Shown: positions 49,676 to 61,236 of the stretch, in pieces
Layout of the letters: each line of letters begins with the position of its first letter
Numbering within the stretch: the stretch's first letter is position 1
Notes under the pieces: model-generated
What the model was told of the DNA's origin: nothing
The model's database searches: none
What the model saw: the letters and a program-made list of their open reading frames with translations, nothing else
DNA from: Bacillus sp. 1780r2a1
GTDB taxonomy: Bacteria; Bacillota; Bacilli; Bacillales; Bacillaceae_H
DNA length: 64,000 nucleotides
Reading direction: 5' to 3'
NCBI GenBank assembly: GCA_024134725.1
Contig: CP099863.1
Location: forward strand, 3,469,258 to 3,533,257
Translations under genes and position numbers: made by a program

Positions 49676-50092
49676 TTATTGTTTGCTGTCTAAATATCCT
49701 TGAAGAATCATAACAGCTGCCATCTTATCGATGACTTTTTTACGCTTTTTACGACTAACATCCGCTGAAAGTAGCACACGCTCTGCAGCCATTGTCGATA
49801 AACGCTCATCCCACATCATCGTTTCAATGTCTAGATTCTTCGTTAGTTCCTCCGCAAATTGAAGACAAGCTTCACCGCGAGGACCGATTGTTCCATTCAT
49901 ATTTTTGGGTAGTCCAACAATGACTTTCTCAACTGAATATTCATCAATTAACTGCTGTAATCGAGGATAAGACTCCTTCATTTGCTCATCAGCAATTTTA
50001 ATAGTCTCAATTCCTTGAGCTGTCCAGCCCATTTCATCGCTTACAGCTACGCCAATCGTTTTCGTACCAACATCTAATCCTAATACGCGCAT
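49676..50092 (-). CDS. yrrK: YrrK (YqgF/RuvX), Holliday-junction-resolvase-like nuclease
   Basis: A 138-residue RNase-H-fold protein. [20 protein letters not shown] carries the first catalytic aspartate, [10 protein letters not shown] the second motif and [10 protein letters not shown] the acidic third. Family members process pre-16S rRNA in E. coli; a resolvase role has also been proposed. Its ATG is one base after the yrzL stop, so they are coupled. Confidence 0.94.
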   Translation of the reverse strand: MRVLGLDVGTKTIGVAVSDEMGWTAQGIETIKIADEQMKESYPRLQQLIDEYSVEKVIVGLPKNMNGTIGPRGEACLQFAEELTKNLDIETMMWDERLSTMAAERVLLSADVSRKKRKKVIDKMAAVMILQGYLDSKQ

Positions 50093-50362
50093 TTATGAAT
50101 CCTTTCGATGCTGTTGTAAATAAGATTTCACAAGTTCTTCAATGAGCTCGTCTCTCTCTAATTGGCGAATTGTATTTCGCGCATCATTATGACGAGGAAT
50201 GTAAGCAGGATCGCCTGATAGCAAATATCCAACGATTTGGTTAATCGGGTTATATCCTTTTTCTTTCAATGCGTCATAAACCGTAAATAAAACCTCATGG
50301 ACGCTTGTTTCAGCTGGCTCATCTTGAAAATTGAATTGCATTGTTTTATCAAATGAACTCAT
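50093..50362 (-). CDS. yrzL: YrzL, IreB-family regulatory phosphoprotein
   Basis: An 89-residue protein of the UPF0297/IreB family. Typical text: [45 protein letters not shown]. The enterococcal member is phosphorylated by the PASTA kinase IreK. GTGGGAA-type site precedes the ATG. The order alaS-yrzL-yrrK-yrzB is strongly conserved in Firmicutes. Confidence 0.95.
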   Translation of the reverse strand: MSSFDKTMQFNFQDEPAETSVHEVLFTVYDALKEKGYNPINQIVGYLLSGDPAYIPRHNDARNTIRQLERDELIEELVKSYLQQHRKDS

Positions 50363-50446
50363 TTTCCCACCTCACTCGTTTAATTTGTGAGCACATTATG
50401 AATCATGTTAAGTCTTACTTCTATTGTACACCAAGAAAGCGGAGAA

Positions 50447-53080
50447 TTAAACGGATTTAACCCATTCTTCTACAATCTTCAATGCATTTTCAATTTGGTT
50501 CGGGTCTTTTCCGCCTGCTTGAGCCATATCTGGACGCCCGCCGCCGCCGCCGCCACAAATTGTTGCCACTTCTTTTACAATCTTACCTGCATGATGACCT
50601 TTTGAAATTAAATCTTTTGTCACTCCCGCAACGATGTTTACTTTTTCACCTTGAGGTGCTGCTAGTACAATAACTGCTGAGTCAAGTTTTTGCTTTAAGT
50701 CATCTACCATTGAACGAAGATTGTTCATATCCGTTGCGTTTACTTTTTCTGCTAGGACACTCACACCGTTTACGTCTTTTACACGGTCAATTAAGTTTCC
50801 TGCTTCAATATTTCCTAATTTTGTTGCTAATGACTCATTTTCACGTTGAAGCTGGCGAATCTCTTCTAGTAAACCTTCTACACGTCCAACAAGATCGCGA
50901 GGATTTGCTTTCGCTTTTGCTGCTGCTTCTTTTAACAATGTTACTTGGTCATTCATCAACTGGTAAGCTGCTTTTCCAGTTACTGCTTCAATACGACGTG
51001 TTCCAGCTCCAATTCCTGATTCTGACACAATCTTAAATAGACCAATTTCAGACGTGTTCGCAACGTGGCAACCACCACAAAGTTCTAAGCTATAGTTTCC
51101 AACTTGAACAACTCGAACGATATCACCATATTTTTCACCAAACAGCGCCATTGCTCCCATTGCTTTTGCTTCGTCAATAGCTTTATTTTCAATATTTACC
51201 GCAATGTTTTCCCAAATTTTTTCGTTAACAATCGTCTCAATTTTTTCAATTTCTTCCGCTGTTACTTGGCCAAAATGAGAGAAGTCAAAACGTAAGCGAC
51301 CTGGAGTTACTAATGAACCAGCTTGGTTAACATGCGTTCCTAACGTATCTTTTAACGCTTGATGAAGGAGGTGAGTTGCCGTATGGTTTTTCACAATTGC
51401 GTCGCGCTTTTTCCCACTAATTGTTGCTGTGTATGTTTCACCCTTTACAAGCTCACCATTTCTTACTTCTACCGTGTGTACGTTTTGGCCATTTGGTGCC
51501 TTTTGTACATCTTTAACAGCCGCCACAGCTGTCGCATTTGAAATTTCTCCTTGGTCAGCAATCTGTCCACCGCTCTCAGCGTAGAATGGAGTTTGCTTTA
51601 AAATAACCTGTGCTTCTTGACCTTCTGTTACTCTATCAACAAGCTCGCCATTTACAATAATGGCTTCGATGAACGTTTCCACTTCATCTTTATCGTAGCC
51701 GACAAATTCACTTTCAACTGTTAATTCGCCTAGTACGCCACCTTGAACTTGCATAGAGTTAGAATCTTGTCGAGCCGCTCTTGCGCGTTCACGTTGACCT
51801 GCCATTTCTTTTTCAAAACCAGCATGGTCTATTTTCATTTTTTCATCTTCTGCATATTCTTCCGTTAACTCTACAGGGAAGCCATACGTATCATATAAGC
51901 GGAATACATCTTCACCAGAAATTATATTACTGCTTTGGTCTTTTGCTTTTTTAATCATCGTTGCTAAGATAGCAAGACCTTCATTTAACGTTTCATGGAA
52001 ACGCTCTTCCTCGTTTTTCACAACACGCTGAATAAAGTCTGTTTTATCTTTAACTTCTGGATAGAAATCAACCATAATCTCGCCTACAACGGGTACTAGC
52101 TCATACATAAACGGACGATTGATGCCTAATTTCTTCGCATAGCGCACAGCGCGACGCAATAAACGACGCAGTACATATCCACGGCCTTCATTTGATGGAA
52201 GAGCTCCGTCTCCAACGGCAAATGTTACCGTACGAATATGGTCAGCAATTACTTTAAATGCCACGTCCTTTTCATCTTCCGTGCGGTACTTAGCACCTGA
52301 GATACTTTCAGTTGCTTCAATAATTGGCATGAATAAATCTGTATCAAAGTTTGTTGGTACATCTTGAATGACAGATACCATACGCTCTAGTCCCATTCCT
52401 GTATCAATGTTTTTCTTTGGTAGCGGTGTGTAGGTATGGTCTGGATTGTGGTTAAATTGAGAAAATACTAAGTTCCAGATTTCTAAATAGCGTTCGTTTT
52501 CTCCACCAGGGTACAGCTCAGGATCTGTTAAGTCGTTTCCATAAGCTTCACCACGGTCATAGAAAATCTCTGTATTTGGTCCACTTGGTCCTTCACCGAT
52601 ATCCCAGAAGTTACCCTCTAAACGAATAATACGCTCTTTTGGAACACCGATTTTTTCATTCCAAAGCTTAAATGCTTCTTCGTCTTCTGGATGAATAGTA
52701 ACCGATAGTTTTTCAGAATCAAAGCCAATCCATTTATCACTTGTTAAGAATTCCCAAGCCCAGTCGATTGCTTCTTCCTTAAAATATTCACCGATTGAAA
52801 AGTTACCTAACATTTCAAAGAACGTATGGTGACGCGCTGTTTTACCGACATTTTCAATATCATTTGTACGAATTGATTTTTGAGCATTACAAATACGTGG
52901 GTTTTGTGGAATGACACGTCCGTCAAAGTATTTCTTTAGCGTGGCAACACCACTGTTAATCCATAAAAGGGATGGGTCTTCATGAGGTACAAGAGAAGCA
53001 CTTGGCTCTACATCATGACCTTTTTCTTTAAAGAAATCCAAGTACATTTGGCGCACTTGTGCAGATGTTAACTTTTTCAT
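50447..53080 (-). CDS. alaS: AlaS, alanyl-tRNA synthetase
   Basis: An 877-residue class II synthetase. The catalytic domain contains [18 protein letters not shown] and GMGLERM; the editing domain has [11 protein letters not shown] and CGGCHV zinc ligands; the C-terminal DHHA1-like domain ends [23 protein letters not shown] lies before the ATG. Expression is controlled by a T-box leader (53192-53448) that senses uncharged tRNA-Ala. Confidence 0.99.
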   Translation of the reverse strand: MKKLTSAQVRQMYLDFFKEKGHDVEPSASLVPHEDPSLLWINSGVATLKKYFDGRVIPQNPRICNAQKSIRTNDIENVGKTARHHTFFEMLGNFSIGEYFKEEAIDWAWEFLTSDKWIGFDSEKLSVTIHPEDEEAFKLWNEKIGVPKERIIRLEGNFWDIGEGPSGPNTEIFYDRGEAYGNDLTDPELYPGGENERYLEIWNLVFSQFNHNPDHTYTPLPKKNIDTGMGLERMVSVIQDVPTNFDTDLFMPIIEATESISGAKYRTEDEKDVAFKVIADHIRTVTFAVGDGALPSNEGRGYVLRRLLRRAVRYAKKLGINRPFMYELVPVVGEIMVDFYPEVKDKTDFIQRVVKNEEERFHETLNEGLAILATMIKKAKDQSSNIISGEDVFRLYDTYGFPVELTEEYAEDEKMKIDHAGFEKEMAGQRERARAARQDSNSMQVQGGVLGELTVESEFVGYDKDEVETFIEAIIVNGELVDRVTEGQEAQVILKQTPFYAESGGQIADQGEISNATAVAAVKDVQKAPNGQNVHTVEVRNGELVKGETYTATISGKKRDAIVKNHTATHLLHQALKDTLGTHVNQAGSLVTPGRLRFDFSHFGQVTAEEIEKIETIVNEKIWENIAVNIENKAIDEAKAMGAMALFGEKYGDIVRVVQVGNYSLELCGGCHVANTSEIGLFKIVSESGIGAGTRRIEAVTGKAAYQLMNDQVTLLKEAAAKAKANPRDLVGRVEGLLEEIRQLQRENESLATKLGNIEAGNLIDRVKDVNGVSVLAEKVNATDMNNLRSMVDDLKQKLDSAVIVLAAPQGEKVNIVAGVTKDLISKGHHAGKIVKEVATICGGGGGGRPDMAQAGGKDPNQIENALKIVEEWVKSV

Positions 53081-53191
53081 GATTGGTTCCTCCTTTAGAA
53101 CTCTTCATTATTTATAGACAAAAACAGAATGACCTAAAAGCAGCTTGCTTCATTACGCACAATACAATAGGCAATTTTAGAAATTTGCGCA

Positions 53192-53448
53192 CAAAAAAAC
53201 TCTCATCCCAAAAAGCAGGGACGAGAGTTTAGCTCGCGGTACCACCCTGATTATGAACATACAAGGATGTTCATCACCTTCATCGCATTAACGCTGCTGA
53301 AACGGCAGGTTTTTCCTGCACTCAGGACTAGCTATTCAGCTATTCTTTGTATTGCACCTCTTTCAGCCTTGGAAGTGCTTCTCTTATATACCAGTGTACA
53401 GCCTACTTGGTTCCATCATTGTATTGTTTACTATGTAACGTTTTCTAT
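53192..53448 (-). ncRNA. T-box leader of alaS
   Basis: The minus strand carries the T-box core AGGGTGGTACCGCG (complement within 53232-53248), followed by a terminator stem AACTCTCGTCCC / GGGATGAGAGTT with a T-run (53193-53230). The 5' end is set by the promoter at 53455-53483, giving a leader of about 255 bases, with alaS starting 112 bases further on. Placement indicates an alanine specifier; I did not fold Stem I to prove it. Confidence 0.95.
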
Positions 53449-53454
53449 GGCGAT

Positions 53455-53483
53455 ATTATGACAAATTCGGGTTGCTTTGTCAA
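53455..53483 (-). promoter_or_regulatory. Sigma-A promoter of alaS
   Basis: TTGACA (53483-53478), a 17-base spacer and CATAAT (53460-53455) on the minus strand. The -35 overlaps the stop codon of yrrI. Confidence 0.88.
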
Positions 53484-54541
53484 TGTTTCAAAGTATGCCC
53501 TCGCACATGTAGAATTGAAATTTTTACAACAGCTAAAATGGGAACAGCAATAATTAACCCAAATACTCCTCCAAATTCTCCTCCAAGCAAAAGCGCTAAG
53601 ATTATAAAAAGAGGATGAATATGTAAGCTCTTCCCTACAATTAGAGGAGATAAAACATTGCCTTCTAAAAATTGAAGCACAAAAATAATGACGACAACAA
53701 TTAGCACAAGCTTAACAGAGACCGTCATAGAGAGAATAGCGGCCGGTACTGCTCCAATAATTGGGCCAAAATACGGAATGATATTCGTAATGCCTATGAT
53801 TACTCCTAGCAACAGTGCGTACGGTACGTTAAAAAACCAAAATGCAGCCGTGGCAATGGCACCTATGATGAGACAAACAAAAAACTGCCCTCTAAGATAG
53901 CTCCCTAATGACAAATTTACATCATGTAGAAAATGCTTTCCTTCCTCATGCCATCTTTTTGGCACAATATATGCGACTGCTTTTCGAACAAGCCCAAAGT
54001 CTTTTAGCAGGTAGAATACAATAAATGGAATAATAATGAGAATTAAAAATGAATTAACGATGGATTTAACTCCCTCCATTACTCGTAATAACCATGCGTT
54101 AACAGTTTGCTCTAAATCGACAATACTTTGTTCAATTTTCTCATGAACTCCGTTTGGCAGGGTTGAAGTACGATCATGAATTTCATGCACCCACCCCTTA
54201 TACATCTCCGTAAGTTCGGGCAACTGTTCATTTAATTCTTTTAGCTGAATAACGAAAAGAGGAAATCCTTTATAGATGCCATAACCTATTCCACCAAAAA
54301 AGATGAGGTAAATGAGTAAAATAGCAAGAGGTCGCGGAACACCTCTTTCATGCGTCTTCTCAATAATTGGATGAAGTAAATATGTAATAAAGGCAGCAAC
54401 AAAAAAAGGCAACATTGCTTTAAAAAACATCTCAAGAAACGGTAGCCAAACAAACTTTATTTTAAATAAAAGCAATATACAAAGCAGTGCCAGCAAAAAA
54501 ATCCCCAAGCGATAAAACCATTTAATCGGTACCTCTTTCAC
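53480..54541 (-). CDS. yrrI: YrrI, AI-2E-family membrane transporter
   Basis: A 353-residue polytopic protein of the AI-2E/PerM family (DUF20) with about eight hydrophobic helices and the family motif GIIGITNIIPYFGPIIGAVPA (split here: NIIPYFGPIIGAVPAAIL, about 270-287). The substrate is unknown. The frame is open to 54667, but that extension would run across a terminator (54619-54651); the GTG at 54541 follows GGAGGAG closely and gives the normal length. Confidence 0.88.
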   Translation of the reverse strand: MKEVPIKWFYRLGIFLLALLCILLLFKIKFVWLPFLEMFFKAMLPFFVAAFITYLLHPIIEKTHERGVPRPLAILLIYLIFFGGIGYGIYKGFPLFVIQLKELNEQLPELTEMYKGWVHEIHDRTSTLPNGVHEKIEQSIVDLEQTVNAWLLRVMEGVKSIVNSFLILIIIPFIVFYLLKDFGLVRKAVAYIVPKRWHEEGKHFLHDVNLSLGSYLRGQFFVCLIIGAIATAAFWFFNVPYALLLGVIIGITNIIPYFGPIIGAVPAAILSMTVSVKLVLIVVVIIFVLQFLEGNVLSPLIVGKSLHIHPLFIILALLLGGEFGGVFGLIIAVPILAVVKISILHVRGHTLKH

Positions 54542-54618
54542 AATAAACTCCTCCTCATGTTTATTTTTCAACAAAGAAAAGAGTTTATTCATGATGTTTT
54601 TAAGATATCCTTTGACAT

Positions 54619-54652
54619 AAAAAAAACCCTTGCTAAGCAAGAGCTTTTTTTG
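54619..54652 (-). terminator. Terminator after the yrzQ-like gene
   Basis: GCTCTTGC and GCAAGGGT pair around TTA on the minus strand, followed by TTTTTTTT. It lies between the small gene at 54673 and yrrI. Confidence 0.88.
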
Positions 54653-54672
54653 TAAAGAGACCAACAATGATT

Positions 54673-54807
54673 TTAGTGCATTGCTTTCATTACACGCTTG
54701 CGCATTTTTTTCATATTGCGCTTTGTAAACATATCTCGGTCATCTGCCATTTTAAACGCATAAGCCCCTAGACCAAAAGCAACTACTGACGGAATAATTC
54801 GATTCAT
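54673..54807 (-). CDS. yrzQ: YrzQ-like DUF3918 small protein
   Basis: A 44-residue protein starting MNRIIPSVVAFGLGAYAFKM, with a short hydrophobic N-terminal segment and a very basic tail (KRNMKKMRKRVMKAMH). It resembles B. subtilis YrzQ in length and position between recD2 and alaS. GGGGGG-type site seven bases before the ATG. Function unknown. Confidence 0.78.
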   Translation of the reverse strand: MNRIIPSVVAFGLGAYAFKMADDRDMFTKRNMKKMRKRVMKAMH

Positions 54808-54829
54808 CGCAAAGCCCCCCCTAAATGAG

Positions 54830-55021
54830 TTAAAAGTTCATCGTACGCTCATCCTCTGAAAATAGATCATCCAATGAGCTTAATGTGCCATCCTCTTCTA
54901 CTTGGTGGGTATTAATTTGTCCTTTTGAAATCGTCATTTCAATAAAACAATTCCAGCAATAATATTGATTAACCCCAATTTTACCAACATCAATACTTCT
55001 ACAGTTTGGACACTTTAACAA
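54830..55021 (-). CDS. Small zinc-ribbon protein (YrzR-like)
   Basis: A 63-residue protein starting MLKCPNCRSIDVGKIGVNQY with a CPNC...CWNC zinc ribbon (cysteines 4, 7, 19 and 22) and an acidic tail. B. subtilis has yrzR at the same place; I leave the symbol blank because the match is from memory. The frame is open to 55069, but TTG at 55021 lies just after GAGGTG with good spacing. Function unknown. Confidence 0.8.
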   Translation of the reverse strand: MLKCPNCRSIDVGKIGVNQYYCWNCFIEMTISKGQINTHQVEEDGTLSSLDDLFSEDERTMNF

Positions 55022-55150
55022 AGTGAACACCTCTTTTATACGTTCGTTTATAAAACGTATTCTGTCCACTTTTTACCATGTCCATACCTAAACACCAGGG
55101 TAGGAGGAGGGAATTAAACAATGCTTAATTCTTTTGTAGGTTGCGATATC

Positions 55151-57514
55151 TTACATAAAATCATACGGCGTAAGGTTTTCCATACCAATATTTGCATCTT
55201 TCATAAATGGAACCTCAGGATCTTCTAACTCATCAACTAATTGCTCTTTGAGAAGAGCTTGTAGATTGGTTTGCCGAACGCTATCTTCGTTCCGATTTAC
55301 GCCAATTTGAAACGCTTCTTCTTCGCCACATAAGATTAAGAACTGCTTGCTTCTGGTGACGGCTGTATAGAGAAGGTTTCGTCTCAGCATTCGATAATAG
55401 CTTTTCACAATAGGCAACACAACAATGGGGAACTCACTTCCTTGTGATTTATGAATAGAACAGCAGTACGCATGCGTAATCTGATTAAAGTCTTGTTTCG
55501 TATACGTTACTTCATTTCCTTCGAATGAAATAACGAGCATATCCTGCTTCTCTGTATTTTCTTTGGCAAAAAAAACAGATACAATCTCCCCCATATCCCC
55601 ATTAAAAACATTGCTATCCGGTTGATTGACAAGCTGAAGCACCTTATCCCCTACACGATAGGTTACATCTCCATGCTTCAGTTCTCTCCGTTGATGAGAA
55701 GCCGGATTAAATAACTCTTGAAGGACTTCATTCATCTTATCAATACCAGCTGGACCTTTATACATTGGAGCTAACACCTGAATATCTTTAGCCGTATAGC
55801 CTTTTTTTACAGCATTGCCACACACTTGTTTGACGACATCTGTAATTTGCCCACCGTAACAGCGAATAAAAGAACGATCACCTTGTTGATTAGTTAAATC
55901 GGATGGAAGACGTCCTTTTTTAATTTCATGGGCCAAATCAATGATAGATGAACCTTCTTCTTGGCGATACACGTCTGTTAATCGTACGGTAGGAACGGCT
56001 TCAGAATGTAATAAGTCTTTCAGTACCTGGCCAGGACCAACTGAAGGCAATTGGTCTTCATCTCCTACAAGCACTACTTGGATGCTAGCTGGAAGTGATT
56101 TAAAGAGTTGGTGAGCAAGCCATAGATCTACCATGGAGACCTCATCCACAATCAACAACTTGCCATTGATTGGATTCTCTTCATTGTGGTCAAATCCTTC
56201 TTGTCCATTCCACTTTAGAAGCCTGTGAATCGTCACCGCTGGTAAGCCCGTTGCCTCACTCATACGCTTAGCCGCTCGTCCAGTAGGAGCGACAAGCAAT
56301 ACGGGAAACCCTTCGTCTTTTTTATAATCGCCTGGATTTAACGAACAGCCATGAAGCTCTGCATAAAGTTCTACAATACCTTTAATTACTGTTGTTTTAC
56401 CCGTCCCTGGGCCTCCTGTAAGAAGAAGCATTGGGGATAAAAGTGCTTTTTGAATCCCTTCCCTTTGCGAAGGTGCATATTGTACGCCTAAACGTTCTTC
56501 TAACTCCCCTAAAGCTAGAAGGAACTCTGATTCGGGAAATTGCTCTGCGTACTCTGTTTGGGCCATGAGCTTACTAATTGCTTTAACGACTCCTTTTTCA
56601 GCATAAAAAAGCGGTGGAAAGTACATTTTATCGTCATCAATAATAATCTTTTTCTCTTCTTTTAATGCGTCAATCTCGCGTGTAATATCCATTTCTGAGA
56701 GGGGTTCTTGACGACTCTTTTGTAACAGTTCTCCCGTTTTCTGATAGAGCTGCTCTGCTTTCACATAGACGTGTCCCATTTGATTGCATTCATGTTCAAT
56801 AACGTATAAAATCCCAGCTCGAAGCCGATTAGGGTGGTTGGTTGCTAACCCGAGCTTTCTCCCTAATTCATCCGCTCGATTAAAGCCAATTCCTTGCACA
56901 TCTTCTACAAGCTGATAAGGATTTGTTTGAATCACTTCTAGAGCTTCTTGTTTATAAGCTTGGAAAATTTTCATAGAAAGCTGCGGACCAAAACCCAAAT
57001 CTGTCAGCTTAACCATTACTTCTTCTAACCCCTGGTGCTCTCTTAGCTGAGCAATTAGCTTTTCAGCTTTATCAGCAGAAAGTCTAGGCACCTTTTTTAA
57101 TACTGCAGGGTCTTGTAGCATTCGGTAAATTGCACGCTCACCCAGTGCTTCTACAATATTTTCTGCCGTTTTTTTACCAATACCATTAAAGAGATCACTT
57201 GATAAGTACTGAATAACCCCTTGCTTTGACTGGGGAAGCTCTTTTTTAAACTGCTCTACTTGAAACTGAAGGCCAAATTTCGGATGTTCTTTAAAATTTC
57301 CAATAAAAGTGTAAAGCTCATCTTCATTTAAACGAGGGAAATAACCCGTAACAATCGCTTCTTTATCGTCCATAGATACATTTGTTTCTTTTATTCTAAT
57401 TCTTGTTACGTTATACAAGTTTTCTTCGTTATGAAAGACCGTGACAATTGCCGTGCCTTTTATGTACGTTTTCTCTTCCTCGGGTTGTAAAGGGTTTAGA
57501 ACTTCCTCACTCAT
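55151..57514 (-). CDS. recD2: RecD2, SF1 helicase
   Basis: A 787-residue 5'-3' DNA helicase (YrrC) that protects replication forks and acts in repair. An OB-like N-terminal part and helix-hairpin-helix repeats (FNGIGKKTAENI, VQGIGFNRADEL) precede the helicase: Walker A LLTGGPGTGKTT (about residues 358-369), DEVSMVD, GDEDQLPSVGPG and the final motif TRSKQFLIL. Unlike RecD of RecBCD it stands alone. Confidence 0.97.
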   Translation of the reverse strand: MSEEVLNPLQPEEEKTYIKGTAIVTVFHNEENLYNVTRIRIKETNVSMDDKEAIVTGYFPRLNEDELYTFIGNFKEHPKFGLQFQVEQFKKELPQSKQGVIQYLSSDLFNGIGKKTAENIVEALGERAIYRMLQDPAVLKKVPRLSADKAEKLIAQLREHQGLEEVMVKLTDLGFGPQLSMKIFQAYKQEALEVIQTNPYQLVEDVQGIGFNRADELGRKLGLATNHPNRLRAGILYVIEHECNQMGHVYVKAEQLYQKTGELLQKSRQEPLSEMDITREIDALKEEKKIIIDDDKMYFPPLFYAEKGVVKAISKLMAQTEYAEQFPESEFLLALGELEERLGVQYAPSQREGIQKALLSPMLLLTGGPGTGKTTVIKGIVELYAELHGCSLNPGDYKKDEGFPVLLVAPTGRAAKRMSEATGLPAVTIHRLLKWNGQEGFDHNEENPINGKLLIVDEVSMVDLWLAHQLFKSLPASIQVVLVGDEDQLPSVGPGQVLKDLLHSEAVPTVRLTDVYRQEEGSSIIDLAHEIKKGRLPSDLTNQQGDRSFIRCYGGQITDVVKQVCGNAVKKGYTAKDIQVLAPMYKGPAGIDKMNEVLQELFNPASHQRRELKHGDVTYRVGDKVLQLVNQPDSNVFNGDMGEIVSVFFAKENTEKQDMLVISFEGNEVTYTKQDFNQITHAYCCSIHKSQGSEFPIVVLPIVKSYYRMLRRNLLYTAVTRSKQFLILCGEEEAFQIGVNRNEDSVRQTNLQALLKEQLVDELEDPEVPFMKDANIGMENLTPYDFM

Positions 57515-57542
57515 ACTATTCCCCCATTTTTACATTCACTTC

Positions 57543-58202
57543 TTAGTGTTCCATCATTGAAAGAACATTTTTACCATTTGCTGCTAGATGATGATCTGGT
57601 TGGATTTCTAATGCTTGATCAAACATTGAGATAGCTTTATCTTTATCATCTTTCATCGCATAAGCTACGCCTAGATTGTAGTAAGCATCAGCATGTTCTT
57701 CATCTTCTTGGACAACGCGAAGTAACTCTTCTACCGCTTCATCTACCATTTCCAGTTGAGCTAAACAAAGTCCAAGCTGAAATCTGGCTTCTGTATCGTG
57801 TTCATTGAGCTCTACTGCTCGTTTTAAATAAGGCAGAGCATACGTTGTTTGTTCTAAATGAAATAGTGTTAAGCCAAGCATAAAATGCGCATCTGAAGAA
57901 TTTAAGCCCTTTTTAATAGCTAAATCAAAATAATGCTTCGCTTGTTCTAATTGCTCAAGGTTAAAGTACACGTTACCAGCACCATAATAAGCAGTTGCTG
58001 TTTCCTCATCAATTTCAATTGCCCGTTCATAAAATTTTAGTGCTCGATCCGTTTCGCTAACTGCGGCTAAAAGGTTGCCGAAGTTTACGTATACAACTGG
58101 ATCTTTTGGATTTTCTTCAATTGCTTCTGAAAATGTTTTTGCTGCTTCTTCAAATTTTCCATCTTGCATATATTGAATACCTAATTGATTTTTATCTGTC
58201 AT
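57543..58202 (-). CDS. yrrB: YrrB, TPR-repeat protein
   Basis: A 219-residue protein made of about six tetratricopeptide repeats, each with the W/Y-x2-L-G-x2-Y-x7-A-x5-A pattern (YMQDGKFEEAAKTFSEAIEE, YGAGNVYFNLEQLEQAKHYF and others). It should be a protein-binding scaffold. B. subtilis yrrB lies between mnmA and recD2, as here, and a link to RNA or tRNA modification has been suggested. Function not established. Confidence 0.93.
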   Translation of the reverse strand: MTDKNQLGIQYMQDGKFEEAAKTFSEAIEENPKDPVVYVNFGNLLAAVSETDRALKFYERAIEIDEETATAYYGAGNVYFNLEQLEQAKHYFDLAIKKGLNSSDAHFMLGLTLFHLEQTTYALPYLKRAVELNEHDTEARFQLGLCLAQLEMVDEAVEELLRVVQEDEEHADAYYNLGVAYAMKDDKDKAISMFDQALEIQPDHHLAANGKNVLSMMEH

Positions 58203-58257
58203 ATTTCACTCCACCGTTGTTTTTTATTAGTTTATCCCATTACTAGTAGTATATCAT

Positions 58258-58293
58258 AACAAAACCCCCGCTCTACAGAGCCGAGGTTTCGTT
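58258..58293 (-). terminator. Terminator after mnmA
   Basis: CCTCGGCTCT and AGAGCGGGGG pair with one mismatch on the minus strand, followed by TTTTG. It separates mnmA from yrrB. Confidence 0.8.
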
Positions 58294-58313
58294 AAAAAGC
58301 CTTTGGATTCGTA

Positions 58314-60597
<2,284 letters not shown>

Positions 60598-60623
60598 CTA
60601 AAAACTCCTCCTAAATCAGCAAA

Positions 60624-61040
60624 TTAAATATAAAACATGTATGATTCTTGTTCGCCATCTGAATGATTCGCTAAATCTTCAAGCGTTGTACTATCCAACA
60701 CTTCTTTAACCGCGTCACGAATGCGAATCCACAGCTCTCTTTTAGCTGGCTCTTCGTCTTCCAACCCTTCTACTGGACTGATTGGTCCTTCTAGTACCGA
60801 AATAATGTCTCCTGCTGTAATATTTGCAGGTTCATGTGCTAAAATATAGCCACCGTATGCACCTCTAACACTTTTCACAAGGCCTGCATTACGAAGAGGG
60901 GAAATTAACTGCTCAAGGTAATGTTCTGATAAGTCATGGTTTTGAGCAATTGTTTTCAATGAAATGGGTCCTTCACCAAAACGTTTTGCTAATGCAATCA
61001 TAATTGTCAAACCATAGCGTCCTTTTGTCGAGATTTTCAT
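60624..61040 (-). CDS. cymR: CymR, Rrf2-family repressor of cysteine metabolism
   Basis: A 138-residue winged-helix repressor (YrzC) that forms a complex with CysK and turns down sulfur uptake and cysteine synthesis genes when cysteine is plentiful, including yrrT-mccAB. The helix-turn-helix is in SLKTIAQNHDLSEHYLEQL and the wing in VRGAYGGY. It has no cysteine at all, unlike IscR, so no iron-sulfur cluster is expected. ATG at 61040 with AAGGAG eight bases upstream. Confidence 0.96.
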   Translation of the reverse strand: MKISTKGRYGLTIMIALAKRFGEGPISLKTIAQNHDLSEHYLEQLISPLRNAGLVKSVRGAYGGYILAHEPANITAGDIISVLEGPISPVEGLEDEEPAKRELWIRIRDAVKEVLDSTTLEDLANHSDGEQESYMFYI

Positions 61041-61132
61041 CTTCTCCACTCCTTCTTATATTCAATAAAGGTGTTTATAATAGGTCGTTCATTGTTTCAA
61101 ATTAAAATAGCCCATTCAAAAACGTTATACTG

Positions 61133-61172
61133 TTGACATTATATCATACTATCCCTATGAGATAAATTTCAA
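61133..61172. promoter_or_regulatory. Overlapping divergent promoters of rarA and cymR
   Basis: Plus strand: TTGACA (61133-61138), 17 bases, TATGAG (61156-61161) for rarA. Minus strand: TTGAAA (61172-61167), 18 bases, TATGAT (61148-61143) for cymR. The two occupy the same 40 bases face to face. Confidence 0.65.
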
Positions 61173-61236
61173 CACTTTTTTAGATATGATACAGTAAAGA
61201 AAAACTACATATCCAATCCTAAAAGGAGGTCAGTGT

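Noticed and set aside
53480-54667. Long N-terminal extension of yrrI (42 extra residues)
   Set aside because: It would be translated across a terminator hairpin, and a GTG with a strong ribosome binding site follows at 54541.
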